Source: Gemmatimonadota bacterium | GTDB taxonomy: Bacteria; Gemmatimonadota; Gemmatimonadetes; Gemmatimonadales; Gemmatimonadaceae | Direction: 5' to 3' | Length of the DNA: 32,082 bases | Assembly (NCBI GenBank): GCA_031127075.1 | Contig: JARIFA010000021.1 | Coordinates: 1-32,082, forward strand | Shown here: positions 16,501 to 24,731 of the stretch, piece after piece | Numbering within the stretch: the stretch's first letter is position 1 | How the letters are laid out: the number at the start of each line of letters is the position of its first letter | Translations under genes and position numbers: made by a program | Notes under the pieces: model-generated | Told to the model about the DNA's origin: nothing | Seen by the model: the letters and a program-made list of their open reading frames with translations, nothing else | Databases searched by the model: none

Positions 16501-17022
16501 CCGGATCTCCCGGAGGAGGTGCGCCGCCTCCGGGAGGATGAGCCGCTCCAGCGCGAGCCCGACCGCGGCCGCCGAGCCCGGGAGGGAGACGACGAGCTTG
16601 CCGTGCGCGCTCCCCGCGGTGGCGCGCGAGAGCATCGCGGCGGTCCCGACCTGCTCCTGGTAACCGAGCAGGCGGAAGAGCTCGCCGAAGCCGGGGATCT
16701 CCTTCTCGAGGAGGGGGCGCACGGCCTCGATGGTACGGTCGCGCGAGCCAAGTCCCGTGCCACCGGTGATCACGATGACGTCGAGGTCCTCGCGGCCGAG
16801 CCACTGCTCGACGTGCGCGCGGACGCGCGCCTCGTCGTTCGGGAGGAGGTCACGGGCCACGACCGTATGTCCGGCGGCGGTGAGGCCATCGCGCAGACGG
16901 TCGCCGGAGAGATCAGTCGCCAGGGTGCGCGAGTCGGTGACGGTGAGGACGGCCGCGCGCAGCGTGGCGAAGCGGGCCGCGTCGGCGCGGTGGGCGGCGG
17001 TCCCCTCGGGGAGCTCGGTCAT
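16495..17022 (-). CDS. MoaB/Mog-type molybdopterin adenylyltransferase
   Basis: The product is 175 aa. It shows the MoaB/Mog fold: VLTVTDSRTLATDLSG near the start, the ITGGTGLGSRDRT motif in the middle and EKEIPGFGELFR after it, then the GSAHGKLVVSLPGS block. The family adenylylates molybdopterin before molybdenum insertion; some MoaB members are inactive, and no other cofactor gene is nearby. ATG 17022 is chosen since the domain starts about 20 residues later and upstream in-frame sequence is low-complexity. It is divergent from pdxH and converges on the OsmC gene. Confidence 0.9.
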   Translation of the reverse strand: MTELPEGTAAHRADAARFATLRAAVLTVTDSRTLATDLSGDRLRDGLTAAGHTVVARDLLPNDEARVRAHVEQWLGREDLDVIVITGGTGLGSRDRTIEAVRPLLEKEIPGFGELFRLLGYQEQVGTAAMLSRATAGSAHGKLVVSLPGSAAAVGLALERLILPEAAHLLREIRR

Positions 17023-17147
17023 CGGTGGAACATCCCACGGGCGGGGGCGCGCTGCCAAGGGGCGCGGTGCGGGGGCGCGGCTCCCGGATGGGCCGACGAG
17101 CGCCCGACCGCCTTGCCCGGCTGACCGCGCCACGGGAGCTTTCGCGG

Positions 17148-17786
17148 ATGCAGATCAGCCATCTCCGTGAGGAGTACCGCCGCGAGCGGCTCGACGAGGG
17201 GGACGTCCTCCCCGACCCGGTCGCGCAGTTCCACCGCTGGTTCGCGCAGGCGCAGGCGGCCGAGGCGCCGGAGCCGAACGCGATGGCGCTCGCGACGAGC
17301 GATGCGGATGGCACACCGAACTGCCGGATGGTGCTCCTGAAGGAGGCCGATGCGCGCGGGTTCGTCTTCTTCACCGACTACCGCAGCGTGAAGGGCGCTG
17401 AACTCGACGTGATGCCACAGGCGGCGCTCTGCTTCTGGTGGGCGCCGCTCGAGCGACAGGTGCGGATCCAGGGTCGCGTGGAGCGGATCGACCCCGCCGA
17501 ATCCGCGGCGTACTACCGGCAGCGGCCGCGCGGCAGCCGACTCGGCGCGTGGGCGTCGACGCAGAGCAGCGTCCTCCCCGACCGGGCGGCGCTTGAGCAG
17601 CGGCACGCGGAGGTCGATGCGCGGTATCCCGACGAGGCGGTGCCGCTCCCACCGCACTGGGGCGGGTTCCGGGTGATCCCGTCGCGCTTCGAGTTCTGGC
17701 AGGGGCGGCAGAGCCGCCTGCACGATCGCCTGCGCTACCGGCCCGCCGAGGGCGGCGGCTGGGTGATCGAGCGGCTCAGCCCATAA
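17148..17786 (+). CDS. pdxH: Pyridoxamine 5'-phosphate oxidase
   Basis: The product is 212 aa, close to the 218 aa of E. coli PdxH. This FMN enzyme oxidises pyridoxine or pyridoxamine phosphate to pyridoxal phosphate in the cytoplasm. Family motifs are present in order: REEYRRERLDEGDV at the start, PNCRMVLLKE, FTDYRSVKG (FMN phosphate binding), the ERQVRIQGRVER strand, SRLGAWAS, and the C-terminal PHWGGFRV..FEFWQG.QSRLHDRLRY block. ATG 17148 has GGGAG 9 nt upstream and starts just before the conserved region. It is divergent from moaB, convergent with the TPR gene, and monocistronic. Confidence 0.95.
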   Translation: MQISHLREEYRRERLDEGDVLPDPVAQFHRWFAQAQAAEAPEPNAMALATSDADGTPNCRMVLLKEADARGFVFFTDYRSVKGAELDVMPQAALCFWWAPLERQVRIQGRVERIDPAESAAYYRQRPRGSRLGAWASTQSSVLPDRAALEQRHAEVDARYPDEAVPLPPHWGGFRVIPSRFEFWQGRQSRLHDRLRYRPAEGGGWVIERLSP

Positions 17787-17816
17787 GCCGCACGCTCACT
17801 CTTACGCCTCTCGCGC

Positions 17817-17837
17817 GACGCGGGCTGGCCACGCGTC
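17817..17837. terminator. Possible hairpin between convergent pdxH and TPR genes
   Basis: GACGCG and CGCGTC form a 6-bp stem with a 9-nt loop in the 60-bp gap between convergent genes. No T-tract follows; support is modest. Confidence 0.3.
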
Positions 17838-17846
17838 ACCCGGAAA

Positions 17847-18770
17847 TCAGCCTCGCAGCGCGGTGAGCGCCTCGCGCGCCGGCTTGAGCTTCGGATCCAA
17901 TCGCAGGGCCGTCTCGTACGCCGCACGGGCATCAGCGGACTTCCCCGCCTTCGCGAGGACGACGCCGAGCCGGTAGTGCACCGACGCCTTGCTCGGTCGG
18001 AACTGGTTCACCTCCCACGACGGGACGGTGAGGACCTCGCGCAACAGACGCTCGCCACGCGCGAGCTGCTGCCCGCTGACCCCCGCGAGCCGACCGTACT
18101 GGATACGCGCGGCGACGTCATCCGGACGACGCGCCAGGAAGGCATCGAGCGTCTGGAACGCGGCGGGGACGCGCCCCCACGCCTGCTGTCGCTGCGCGAG
18201 CGTGACCACCGGGGCCGCACTGTCCGGTGCGGCGGCGATCGCCTGCCGGAGGGCGCGCTCGGTCGTGACGGTGTCCTTGTCGCGGAGCGCGAGCGTGGCG
18301 GTGGCCATATGGCCGCGCATCGGGTCACGCCGCAGGAGCTCGCGCTGCTGCTCCCGCGCCTTCTCGGGATTCCCGCCCATCACGCTCGGCGCGAAGGCGT
18401 AGAAGAACAACAGCCCTTCCCGCGCCTCGACGAGTGATGGGTCGAGCTCCACCGCGCGCTCGAACGACTGTTTGACGCGCCGCGCGATGAGCGCCTGCCG
18501 CACGGGGTTCGCGCTGAACGCCTCCTGCCCGAGGGCGAGACCGAGGCGCAGATGGTATTCGCCGACACGATCGTTTAGGGCGATCGCTCGCTCGAAGCGA
18601 CTCACGGCGGCGGGGGCGTCGTTCGCGCGGAGTGCGCGCATCCCCTCCGCGTAGGCCGTGCGGTCGGGCTGGGCGTGGAGGAGGCTGAAGGCGGGAAGCT
18701 GGAGGCTGAAGGCCAACAGCACGCACAGGGCAGGATTCACGCGCGCGATCTGAGGAGCAAGACGCATCAT
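17847..18770 (-). CDS. Exported tetratricopeptide-repeat protein
   Basis: The product is 307 aa. A signal peptide (hydrophobic about 12-31) ends LLHAQ with likely cleavage before Gln34, so the protein should be periplasmic. The mature part is a solenoid of TPR-like helices from about residue 38 (YAEGMRALRANDAPAAVSRF) to the C-terminus (ADARAAYETALRLDP), probably a binding scaffold. The signal-peptide core AFSLQLPAFSL (20-30) is encoded by the same heptanucleotide units that form the intergenic repeat at 12872-12991. ATG 18770 is chosen, with ATG 18767 directly after it. TATCCT lies 9 nt before, and the rsgA stop is 17 bp upstream, so it may be co-transcribed with rsgA or have its own promoter. 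Confidence 0.82.
   Translation of the reverse strand: MMRLAPQIARVNPALCVLLAFSLQLPAFSLLHAQPDRTAYAEGMRALRANDAPAAVSRFERAIALNDRVGEYHLRLGLALGQEAFSANPVRQALIARRVKQSFERAVELDPSLVEAREGLLFFYAFAPSVMGGNPEKAREQQRELLRRDPMRGHMATATLALRDKDTVTTERALRQAIAAAPDSAAPVVTLAQRQQAWGRVPAAFQTLDAFLARRPDDVAARIQYGRLAGVSGQQLARGERLLREVLTVPSWEVNQFRPSKASVHYRLGVVLAKAGKSADARAAYETALRLDPKLKPAREALTALRG
18680..18712 (-). repeat. Heptanucleotide units inside a signal-peptide coding region
   Basis: On the minus strand the units CTTCAGC, CTCCAGC, TTCCCGC, CTTCAGC follow each other in 7-bp register and encode AFSLQLPAFSL. They belong to the same family as the intergenic units at 12950-12991. Confidence 0.7.
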
Positions 18771-18779
18771 CGTCGGGGC

Positions 18780-18785
18780 AGGATA
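18780..18785 (-). promoter_or_regulatory. TATCCT, -10-like, 9 nt before ATG of TPR gene
   Basis: TATCCT lies in the 17-bp gap between the rsgA stop and the TPR gene start, 9 nt before ATG 18770. It would give a transcript with almost no leader. Confidence 0.35.
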
Positions 18786-18787
18786 CC

Positions 18788-19723
18788 CTACCAACCCGGT
18801 GCCTCGGCGCGGAGTTCCCCCAACAGCTTGAGATAACTCTCGTAGCGCTCCGCATCGATCGCGCCGTCCGCGAGCGCGCGACGCACCGCGCACTCCGGTT
18901 CCGCATCGTGTCGGCAGTCCTGGAAGCGGCACTCGCCGAGATACCGACGGAACTCCGGGAAGCACTGGTCGAGCGACTCCGCGGGAAGTCCCCACATCCC
19001 GACCTCGCGCAGTCCCGGGGTGTCCACAAGATACCCATCATCCCCGTCGGGGAGCGGGATGAGTTTCGCGCCGACGGTCGTGTGGCGGCCCTTGTTCACC
19101 GACGGCGAGATCTCCTGCGTCCGAAGCTCGAGCGCCGGATGCAGCGTGTTGAGGAGCGAGGATTTCCCGACCCCCGAGGGGCCGGTGAAGGCGGTGACGC
19201 GGCCATGGAGGTCGTGCCGGAGGGCGTCGAGCCCATCGCCGCGCTTGGCGCTGGTGAGATGGACGGGATATCCCGCCGCGCGGTACGGCGCCGCGAGCGC
19301 CTCCGCCTCCTCGGCGGTCTCGCAGAGGTCGACCTTGTTCAGCACGAGGTGCGGGCGCAGGTCGTTCGCCTCCGCGATCACCAGGAACCGGTCGATCATC
19401 CGGCGATGCGGTTCCGGCTTCCGGAAGGCGAAGACGATGAGCACCTGATCGACGTTGGCGGCGAGGATCCGCTCGCCGTGGCGACCGCCGGGCTCGCGGC
19501 GGGCGAGCACGCCAGCGCGCGGCGCGATGGCGGTGATGCGCCACCCGCTCTCGCGCTCATCGCGGTCGATGGTCACGTGGTCACCGACGGCGAGCTTGAG
19601 CGCGCCCCGCACCTCCTGCTTCAGCCGACCGGCGAGCGCCGCCTCGTGCGTCTCGCCCGAGGCGTCGCGCACGCGCCAGACGCCCCCCGTGCCCTCGACG
19701 ACGATCGCGGACCGCTCACTCAC
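18788..19723 (-). CDS. rsgA: Ribosome small-subunit GTPase RsgA (YjeQ)
   Basis: The product is 311 aa, a circularly permuted GTPase that checks late maturation of the 30S subunit. An N-terminal OB-fold (about 1-75) is followed by the permuted GTPase motifs in the order G4 NKVD (129-132), G1 GPSGVGKSS (181-189), G2 GRHTT (212-216) and G3 DTPG (234-237). The C-terminal zinc finger has C265, C270, H272 and C278. All hallmarks are intact. The GTG start at 19723 is the only sensible one for the OB-fold; no strong ribosome binding site is seen. It follows a small unknown gene by 40 bp and precedes the TPR gene by 17 bp on the same strand. Confidence 0.95.
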   Translation of the reverse strand: MSERSAIVVEGTGGVWRVRDASGETHEAALAGRLKQEVRGALKLAVGDHVTIDRDERESGWRITAIAPRAGVLARREPGGRHGERILAANVDQVLIVFAFRKPEPHRRMIDRFLVIAEANDLRPHLVLNKVDLCETAEEAEALAAPYRAAGYPVHLTSAKRGDGLDALRHDLHGRVTAFTGPSGVGKSSLLNTLHPALELRTQEISPSVNKGRHTTVGAKLIPLPDGDDGYLVDTPGLREVGMWGLPAESLDQCFPEFRRYLGECRFQDCRHDAEPECAVRRALADGAIDAERYESYLKLLGELRAEAPGW

Positions 19724-19763
19724 GCGAGCCCCGCGTCAGCGCGCATGTGGCGCCGTGCGGCAC

Positions 19764-20156
19764 TCATGCGAGCGCCTCATCGTCATCATCCCATGCGGCG
19801 GCCGCGCGCTCCGCTGCGGCCCGCGCGACGATCAGCGCGTCGAGTCGCCGCTGCACCTCGTCCACATCCATCGCGCCGAGCGCGGCGAGCACGGCGTCGC
19901 GGTCCGCGCCCCAGGCGAGGAACTCGCTCTCGAGATGTCCACTCACCCCCTGCTCCCCGACACGCTTCCACTGGACGAAGAGGAGAAAGGCGCCCCACGG
20001 TCGCGCGGCCTCACCGGTCTCGTCCGCCAGCAGCTCCACGCTGTATGAGCAGCCGTCGCGGCCGTCGAACGCGGCCGGGCGCGCGTGCACCGCGGCGTAC
20101 CCGCCGATGGTGCGCTCGTCCCCCTTCGAGTGGTCCGCGGGGAGGTGGCGGCTCAT
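19764..20156 (-). CDS. Small protein of unknown function upstream of rsgA
   Basis: The product is 130 aa, with no signal peptide or membrane segment and no family I recognise. The first half contains a mixed beta-like segment (CSYSVELLADETGE, then PWGAFLLFVQWKRVG). The second half is helical with an Ala/Arg-rich stretch and a very acidic end (WDDDDEALA), so a small cytoplasmic alpha/beta protein is likely. It lies 40 bp upstream of rsgA on the same strand and is probably co-transcribed. Codon usage resembles its neighbours. The start at ATG 20156 lacks a clear Shine-Dalgarno. Confidence 0.7.
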   Translation of the reverse strand: MSRHLPADHSKGDERTIGGYAAVHARPAAFDGRDGCSYSVELLADETGEAARPWGAFLLFVQWKRVGEQGVSGHLESEFLAWGADRDAVLAALGAMDVDEVQRRLDALIVARAAAERAAAAWDDDDEALA

Positions 20157-20207
20157 TCGCGGCTCATCGGCGGTGCATCCCGGAATCCCGCATCCGACGT
20201 CAGCGGG

Positions 20208-21134
20208 TCACGCGAACGTCTCGCGGAGCACGTTGCCGAGGATGAAGGCGATGTTTGCGGGCCGCTCTGCCAGCCGGCGCATCAGGTACGGATACCACTG
20301 CGTCCCGAACGGTACGTAGACGCGGACGCGCCACCCGTCCCGCACGAGCTGCTCCTGCAGGTCGCGGCGCACGCCGTAGAGCATTTGGAACTCGAAGCGC
20401 TCCGGCCCGATCCCCTCGGCGCGCGCATAGCGCTGCACCTCGGCGATGATCGTCTCGTCGTGCGTGGCGATGCCCGGATAGTGGCCGCGCGCGAGCAGGC
20501 GACGCATCCCCTCCACGTACGTGGCGTCCACGTCCGTCTTGTCGGGGAAGGCGACGCTGGCCGGCTCGAGGTAGGCGCCCTTGCAGAGCCGCACCCGACA
20601 CCCCTTCCCGATCGCCCACTCGATGTCGTCGAGGGTGCGACGCAGCGCACTCTGCAACACGACGCCGACCTGGCCCGGATACGTCGGGTAGAGGCGATCG
20701 GCGAAGAAGTCGAGCGTGCGCTGCGTATACGCACTGCCCTCCATATCGAGCCGCACGAAGGAATCGAGCGTCTTGGCCTTGGCGAGGATCTCCGTCGTCA
20801 CCGACTCACAGAGCTCGTCGCGGATATCCTGCCCGAGCGCGGTGAGCTTGACCGAGACGTTGGCCTCCAGCTTCCGACGGCCCATCTCGTCGAGAAGTGC
20901 GAGGTACTGGCGCCCCGTCTCGCGCGCCTCGGCCTCGTTGGTGACCGACTCGCCGAGGAGGTCGAGCGTCGCGGTGATCCCTTTCGCGTTCAGCTCGGCG
21001 ACGGCGTCACAGGCGGTGGCGATCGTCTCGCCGGCCACGAAGCGCGAGGCGAAGTGCTTGGCGAGCCCGTTGTGTCGGACGAAGCGGAAGATCGCCGGCT
21101 GGCGGGAGAGGAAGAGCAGGAAGGTGCGGAGCAT
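20208..21134 (-). CDS. Proline dehydrogenase (monofunctional)
   Basis: The product is 308 aa, an FAD enzyme oxidising proline to pyrroline-5-carboxylate and passing electrons to the quinone pool. It has the TIM-barrel proline dehydrogenase pattern: LDLLGESV, SVKLTALG, DMEGSAYTQRTLDFF, VRLCKGAYLEP, IATHDE, EFQMLYGVR and the C-terminal YVPFGTQWYPYLMRRLAERPAN that binds substrate. Length matches the short monofunctional form, with no P5C dehydrogenase domain or PutA DNA-binding region; that second enzyme must be elsewhere. It starts 12 bp after fadJ on the same strand, so it is the last gene of the fadI-fadJ operon. Confidence 0.92.
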   Translation of the reverse strand: MLRTFLLFLSRQPAIFRFVRHNGLAKHFASRFVAGETIATACDAVAELNAKGITATLDLLGESVTNEAEARETGRQYLALLDEMGRRKLEANVSVKLTALGQDIRDELCESVTTEILAKAKTLDSFVRLDMEGSAYTQRTLDFFADRLYPTYPGQVGVVLQSALRRTLDDIEWAIGKGCRVRLCKGAYLEPASVAFPDKTDVDATYVEGMRRLLARGHYPGIATHDETIIAEVQRYARAEGIGPERFEFQMLYGVRRDLQEQLVRDGWRVRVYVPFGTQWYPYLMRRLAERPANIAFILGNVLRETFA

Positions 21135-21146
21135 TCGTTTGGGCGG

Positions 21147-23312
21147 TCAGACCGGCTTGCCGGTCTTCGGGTAGAACGTCGTGCCCTCGGCCGCCATCCG
21201 GCGGAGGAGGGGGGCGGGGGTGTACGGGCCGCCGCCGTGCGCTGCGGCGAGGGCCTCGAGGCGGCGCACCACCTCGGTGGCCCCGACGGCATCGATGTGG
21301 CGGAACGGGCCGCCGCGGAATGGCGGGAACCCGATGCCGAAGACCGCGCCGATGTCGCCGTCGCGGGCCGAGCGAATGATACCGTCCTCAAGGCAGCGCA
21401 CCGCCTCGTTCACCATCGCGAGCGCGAGCCGTTCGGCGATCCCCTCGGCGGCGAGGCTGGTGCGCGCGTCACCGGCGCGGAAGAGCGCGTACACGGACGC
21501 GTCGACGCCGGTACGCTTGCTCCGGGCATCGTAGGCGTAGAATCCACTCTTCCCCTTCCGGCCGAGGCGACCCGAGGCGGCGACCTTCTCGAGCGCCGCG
21601 CTCGCCCGGATTCGCTCGGGGAAGGCGGCCGACATGATCCGCCCCGACTTGGTCGCGACGTCGAGCCCGACCTCGTCGATCAGGTTGATCGGCCCCACGG
21701 GGAAGCCGAAGCTGCGCATCGCCCGGTCGATCGCGTCGATCGACACACCGTCGTCGAGCAACCGACCGGCCTCCGCGATGTACGGCGCGAGGATCCGGTT
21801 CACGTAGAACCCCGGCGCGTCCTGCACGACGATCACCGTCTTGCCGAGCTTCTTCCCGACCTCGACGGCGGTGGCCGCGACGTCGGGGAGGGTCTGCGGG
21901 GTCACGATGACCTCGAGGAGCGGCATCTTGTGCACCGGGGAGAAGAAGTGCATCCCCACGATGCGCTCGGGCCGCGCGCTCGCTTCGGCGATCCGCGCGA
22001 TCGGAATCGTGCTCGTGTTCGTCGCGAGGACGGCGGTCGGCGGGAGCACCGCCTCGACCTCCTGCACGACGCGGTGCTTCACCGCGAGGTCCTCGAAAAC
22101 CGCCTCGATCACGAGCGGGAGCCGGCCGAAGCCCGTGTAGTCCACCGTGCCGGAGACGAGGCTCATCTGGTCGGCGAACTGCACCCGCGTGATGTGACGG
22201 CGCTTGAGCCCTTCGCCGAGCACATCGCGCACCGCCTTGAGGCCCTGTCCCACGCGGTCCCACGCGGTGTCCTTGAAGCGCACGGCGAGCCCCTGCTGCG
22301 CGCTCACCGCGGCGATGCCGGCGCCCATGAAGCCTGTGCCGAGGACGCCGAGGCGCGTGACGGGGAGTGCCGTCGCGCCGGCGGGGAGGCCCGGGTCCTT
22401 CTTGAGCGAGGTCGTCGCGTAGAAGAGGAACATCAGCTCGCGGCAGACCGGGCTCATCGCGAGGGCGCCGAAGAGGCGCGCCTCGGTCGCGAAGCCGGCG
22501 GCGCGATCACCGTAGGCGGCGCGCACGGCGTCGATCGCGGCGGGGAGCGCGGGGTAGTGTCCGCCCGACTTGGCGAGCGCCGTCTTCCGGGCCTGCGAGA
22601 GGACGATCGTGCGCCCGACCGGTGTGTCCTCGAGGAGGCGCGAGCTGAGCGAGCGGCGGCGCGTGTCGCGTCGACGCGGGATCGTGCCGGCGGCGAGGGC
22701 GCGCGCCCGAGCGATCGCGGTCGCGCGCAGGATGCCCGGGTGCACCATCTCATCCACGAGGCCGAGCTGCAGCGCCTTCTTGGCGCGGACGTTCTTCCCG
22801 GTGAGGATCATGTCGAGCGCGGCGGTGAGCCCCACCCGATGCGGGAGCCGCTGCGTGCCCCCCGCCCCCGGGATGAGCCCGAGCTTGACCTCGGGGAGCG
22901 CGAAGACGGTCTTCGGCGAGTCTGCGGCGATGCGATACGCGCACGCGAGCGAGAACTCGAGCCCGCCGCCAAGACAGGCGCCATCGACCGCCACGACGAC
23001 GGGAACGCGTCCCGACTCGATACGGTCAAACATCGCGTGGCCGAAGGCGCTCGCCTGCGCCGCGTCGTCCGCGCTCGCGAACGTGAGGAACTGGTCGATG
23101 TCGGCGCCGGCGATGAAGGTGCCCGGCTTCCCGCTGATCAGCACCGCCGCCTGCACCGCGGGATCGGCGTCGATGCGCGCGAGGAGGGCCGTGAACTCCT
23201 CGATGACCGCGGGAGAGAACTTGTTGACCGACTCACCGGGGAGATCGAAGGTGAGGACGGCGACGCCATCCTCGACGGCGAGCGAGACGGCGTTCGCGGG
23301 GACGATCGTCAC
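21147..23312 (-). CDS. fadJ: Bifunctional enoyl-CoA hydratase / 3-hydroxyacyl-CoA dehydrogenase
   Basis: The product is 721 aa, the multifunctional alpha subunit of beta-oxidation. The N-terminal crotonase domain (about 1-200) has FIAGADI (oxyanion hole) and both catalytic glutamates, E119 (GGGLEF) and E141 (LPEVKLG), matching E. coli FadB numbering closely. The NAD-binding domain starts at GTGFMG (325-330). HFFSPVHKMPLLEV (H455, E467) carries the dehydrogenase His/Glu pair, and two C-terminal 3HCDH domains follow. The GTG start at 23312 overlaps the thiolase stop as GTGA, so subunits are made in coupled fashion. The symbol fadJ is chosen for the fadI-fadJ order; a fadB-like label is possible. 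Confidence 0.94.
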   Translation of the reverse strand: MTIVPANAVSLAVEDGVAVLTFDLPGESVNKFSPAVIEEFTALLARIDADPAVQAAVLISGKPGTFIAGADIDQFLTFASADDAAQASAFGHAMFDRIESGRVPVVVAVDGACLGGGLEFSLACAYRIAADSPKTVFALPEVKLGLIPGAGGTQRLPHRVGLTAALDMILTGKNVRAKKALQLGLVDEMVHPGILRATAIARARALAAGTIPRRRDTRRRSLSSRLLEDTPVGRTIVLSQARKTALAKSGGHYPALPAAIDAVRAAYGDRAAGFATEARLFGALAMSPVCRELMFLFYATTSLKKDPGLPAGATALPVTRLGVLGTGFMGAGIAAVSAQQGLAVRFKDTAWDRVGQGLKAVRDVLGEGLKRRHITRVQFADQMSLVSGTVDYTGFGRLPLVIEAVFEDLAVKHRVVQEVEAVLPPTAVLATNTSTIPIARIAEASARPERIVGMHFFSPVHKMPLLEVIVTPQTLPDVAATAVEVGKKLGKTVIVVQDAPGFYVNRILAPYIAEAGRLLDDGVSIDAIDRAMRSFGFPVGPINLIDEVGLDVATKSGRIMSAAFPERIRASAALEKVAASGRLGRKGKSGFYAYDARSKRTGVDASVYALFRAGDARTSLAAEGIAERLALAMVNEAVRCLEDGIIRSARDGDIGAVFGIGFPPFRGGPFRHIDAVGATEVVRRLEALAAAHGGGPYTPAPLLRRMAAEGTTFYPKTGKPV

Positions 23313-24604
23313 GCGGCCTCCACGACCATCGAGAAGCCGAGCCCGCCGGCCGCACAGACGGTCATCAGGCCGTAGCGCCCGCCGCGACGCACGAGCTCGT
23401 TCACGAGCGTCGTCGTCACGCGCGCACCGGTCGCGCCGAAGGGATGCCCGATCGCGATCGAGCCCCCCATCACGTTGAGGCGATCGCGGTCGACGGCGCC
23501 GAGCGGCTTCGTCTCCCCCGCGCGCTCGGCCCACGCCTGCGACTCGAACCCGGCGAGGTTCGAGCACACCTGCGCCGCGAAGGCCTCGTGCATCTCGACG
23601 AGGTCCATCTCAGCGAGGGTGAGCCCTGCGCGCCGGAGCGCGAGCGGCGCGGCAAGCACCGGGGCCTGCAGGAGCTGCTCGCCTGGATCGAGCGCAGCAT
23701 ACGCGTAGCCGCGGATGTAGGCCTTCGGTGTGAACCCAGCCGCCTTCGCCGCATCCTCACGCATCAGGAGCACCGCGGCACCGCCGTCGGTCAGCGGCGA
23801 AGCGTTCCCCGCCGTCACCGTGCCATAGCGTCGATCGAAGACGGGCTTGAGCTTCGCGAGCTGCGCCGCGGTGGTGTCGCTGCGGACGCCGTTGTCCGCG
23901 GTGAGCGGCGCCCCTCGGCCGTCGGCGGGGAGCACCGGGACGATCTCGGCGCCGAGCCGCCCGTCGGCGACGCCGGCGGCGGCGTTGAGGTGCGAGGCGA
24001 GCGCGAGCGCGTCCTGCGCCTCGCGGGTGATCCCGTTGATCTTCGCCATCTTGTCGGCCGACTGCCCCATCGTCTCACCCGTCGTAGGCTCGGCGATCGC
24101 GGGCGTCACCGGGACGAGGTCACGCGGCCGGATGGCGGCGAGCGCGGCGAGCCGCTGCCCCGTGGTCTTCGCGCGGCTCGCTGCGACGAGCGCATCGGAG
24201 AAACCGCGCGAATGCAGGATCGGCACATTCGAGAGCGACTCCGCCCCACCGGCGATCGCGACTTCGGCGTGCCCGAGCGCGATCTGGTCGGCGGCGTCGG
24301 TGATCGCCTGGTTCGCGGAGGCGCAGGCGCGGGAGACGCTCCAAGCCTGCACACCCTTCGGGAGGAGCGGCATCAGCGCGATCTCGCGCGCGATGTTCGG
24401 GGCGAGCACGGAGGGGATCACGGTGCCGAAGGCGAGCAGGTCGATCGACGCCGGATCGAGATCGGTGCGATGGATCAACTCGGCGACGGCGAGCTTGCCG
24501 AGCTCGATGGCGCCGAAGCCCTTGAGCGTGGTACCGGCCTTCGCGAAGGGGGTGCGGACGCCGTCGATGATCGCGACGCGTCGCCCGGGGGCGGAAAGGG
24601 TCAT
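23309..24604 (-). CDS. fadI: Acetyl-CoA acyltransferase (beta-ketothiolase)
   Basis: The product is 431 aa, close to E. coli FadI (436). It cleaves 3-ketoacyl-CoA to acetyl-CoA and a shortened acyl-CoA. The nucleophilic cysteine is C94 in SRACASANQA. H339 is in VEMHEAFA, H387 in GHPFGATGAR and the second cysteine C417 in CAAGGLG. All catalytic residues are present. ATG 24604 is preceded by TACCTT 5 nt away with CTGCAT 17 bp further up and has no Shine-Dalgarno, so it is probably leaderless. A longer in-frame start (24649) would run through this promoter and is rejected. First gene of the fadI-fadJ-proline dehydrogenase operon. Confidence 0.95.
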   Translation of the reverse strand: MTLSAPGRRVAIIDGVRTPFAKAGTTLKGFGAIELGKLAVAELIHRTDLDPASIDLLAFGTVIPSVLAPNIAREIALMPLLPKGVQAWSVSRACASANQAITDAADQIALGHAEVAIAGGAESLSNVPILHSRGFSDALVAASRAKTTGQRLAALAAIRPRDLVPVTPAIAEPTTGETMGQSADKMAKINGITREAQDALALASHLNAAAGVADGRLGAEIVPVLPADGRGAPLTADNGVRSDTTAAQLAKLKPVFDRRYGTVTAGNASPLTDGGAAVLLMREDAAKAAGFTPKAYIRGYAYAALDPGEQLLQAPVLAAPLALRRAGLTLAEMDLVEMHEAFAAQVCSNLAGFESQAWAERAGETKPLGAVDRDRLNVMGGSIAIGHPFGATGARVTTTLVNELVRRGGRYGLMTVCAAGGLGFSMVVEAA

Positions 24605-24609
24605 CTTGA

Positions 24610-24638
24610 AAGGTAGGGAGGGGCCTGACGCGATGCAG
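24610..24638 (-). promoter_or_regulatory. Promoter of fadI operon (CTGCAT-N17-TACCTT)
   Basis: On the minus strand CTGCAT (24638-24633), 17 bp and TACCTT (24615-24610) precede ATG 24604 by 5 nt. The pair closely resembles the greA promoter (TTGCAT-N17-TACCTT), which supports both. The transcript should start at or next to the start codon. Confidence 0.55.
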
Positions 24639-24731
24639 GGCGCCGGCACGTTGCCGAGCGACCCTCGCCGCTATGAGATTGGGGACACACGCGGTCCCCG
24701 CTCCACCGCCACCCCTCCAGCCCGATCCTTG

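Noticed and set aside
20085..23375. Very long plus-strand open frame (about 1096 codons) opposite fadJ and proline dehydrogenase
   Set aside because: It is Arg/Glu/His-rich low-complexity translation antisense to two fully recognisable enzymes; such frames are expected in high-GC DNA.
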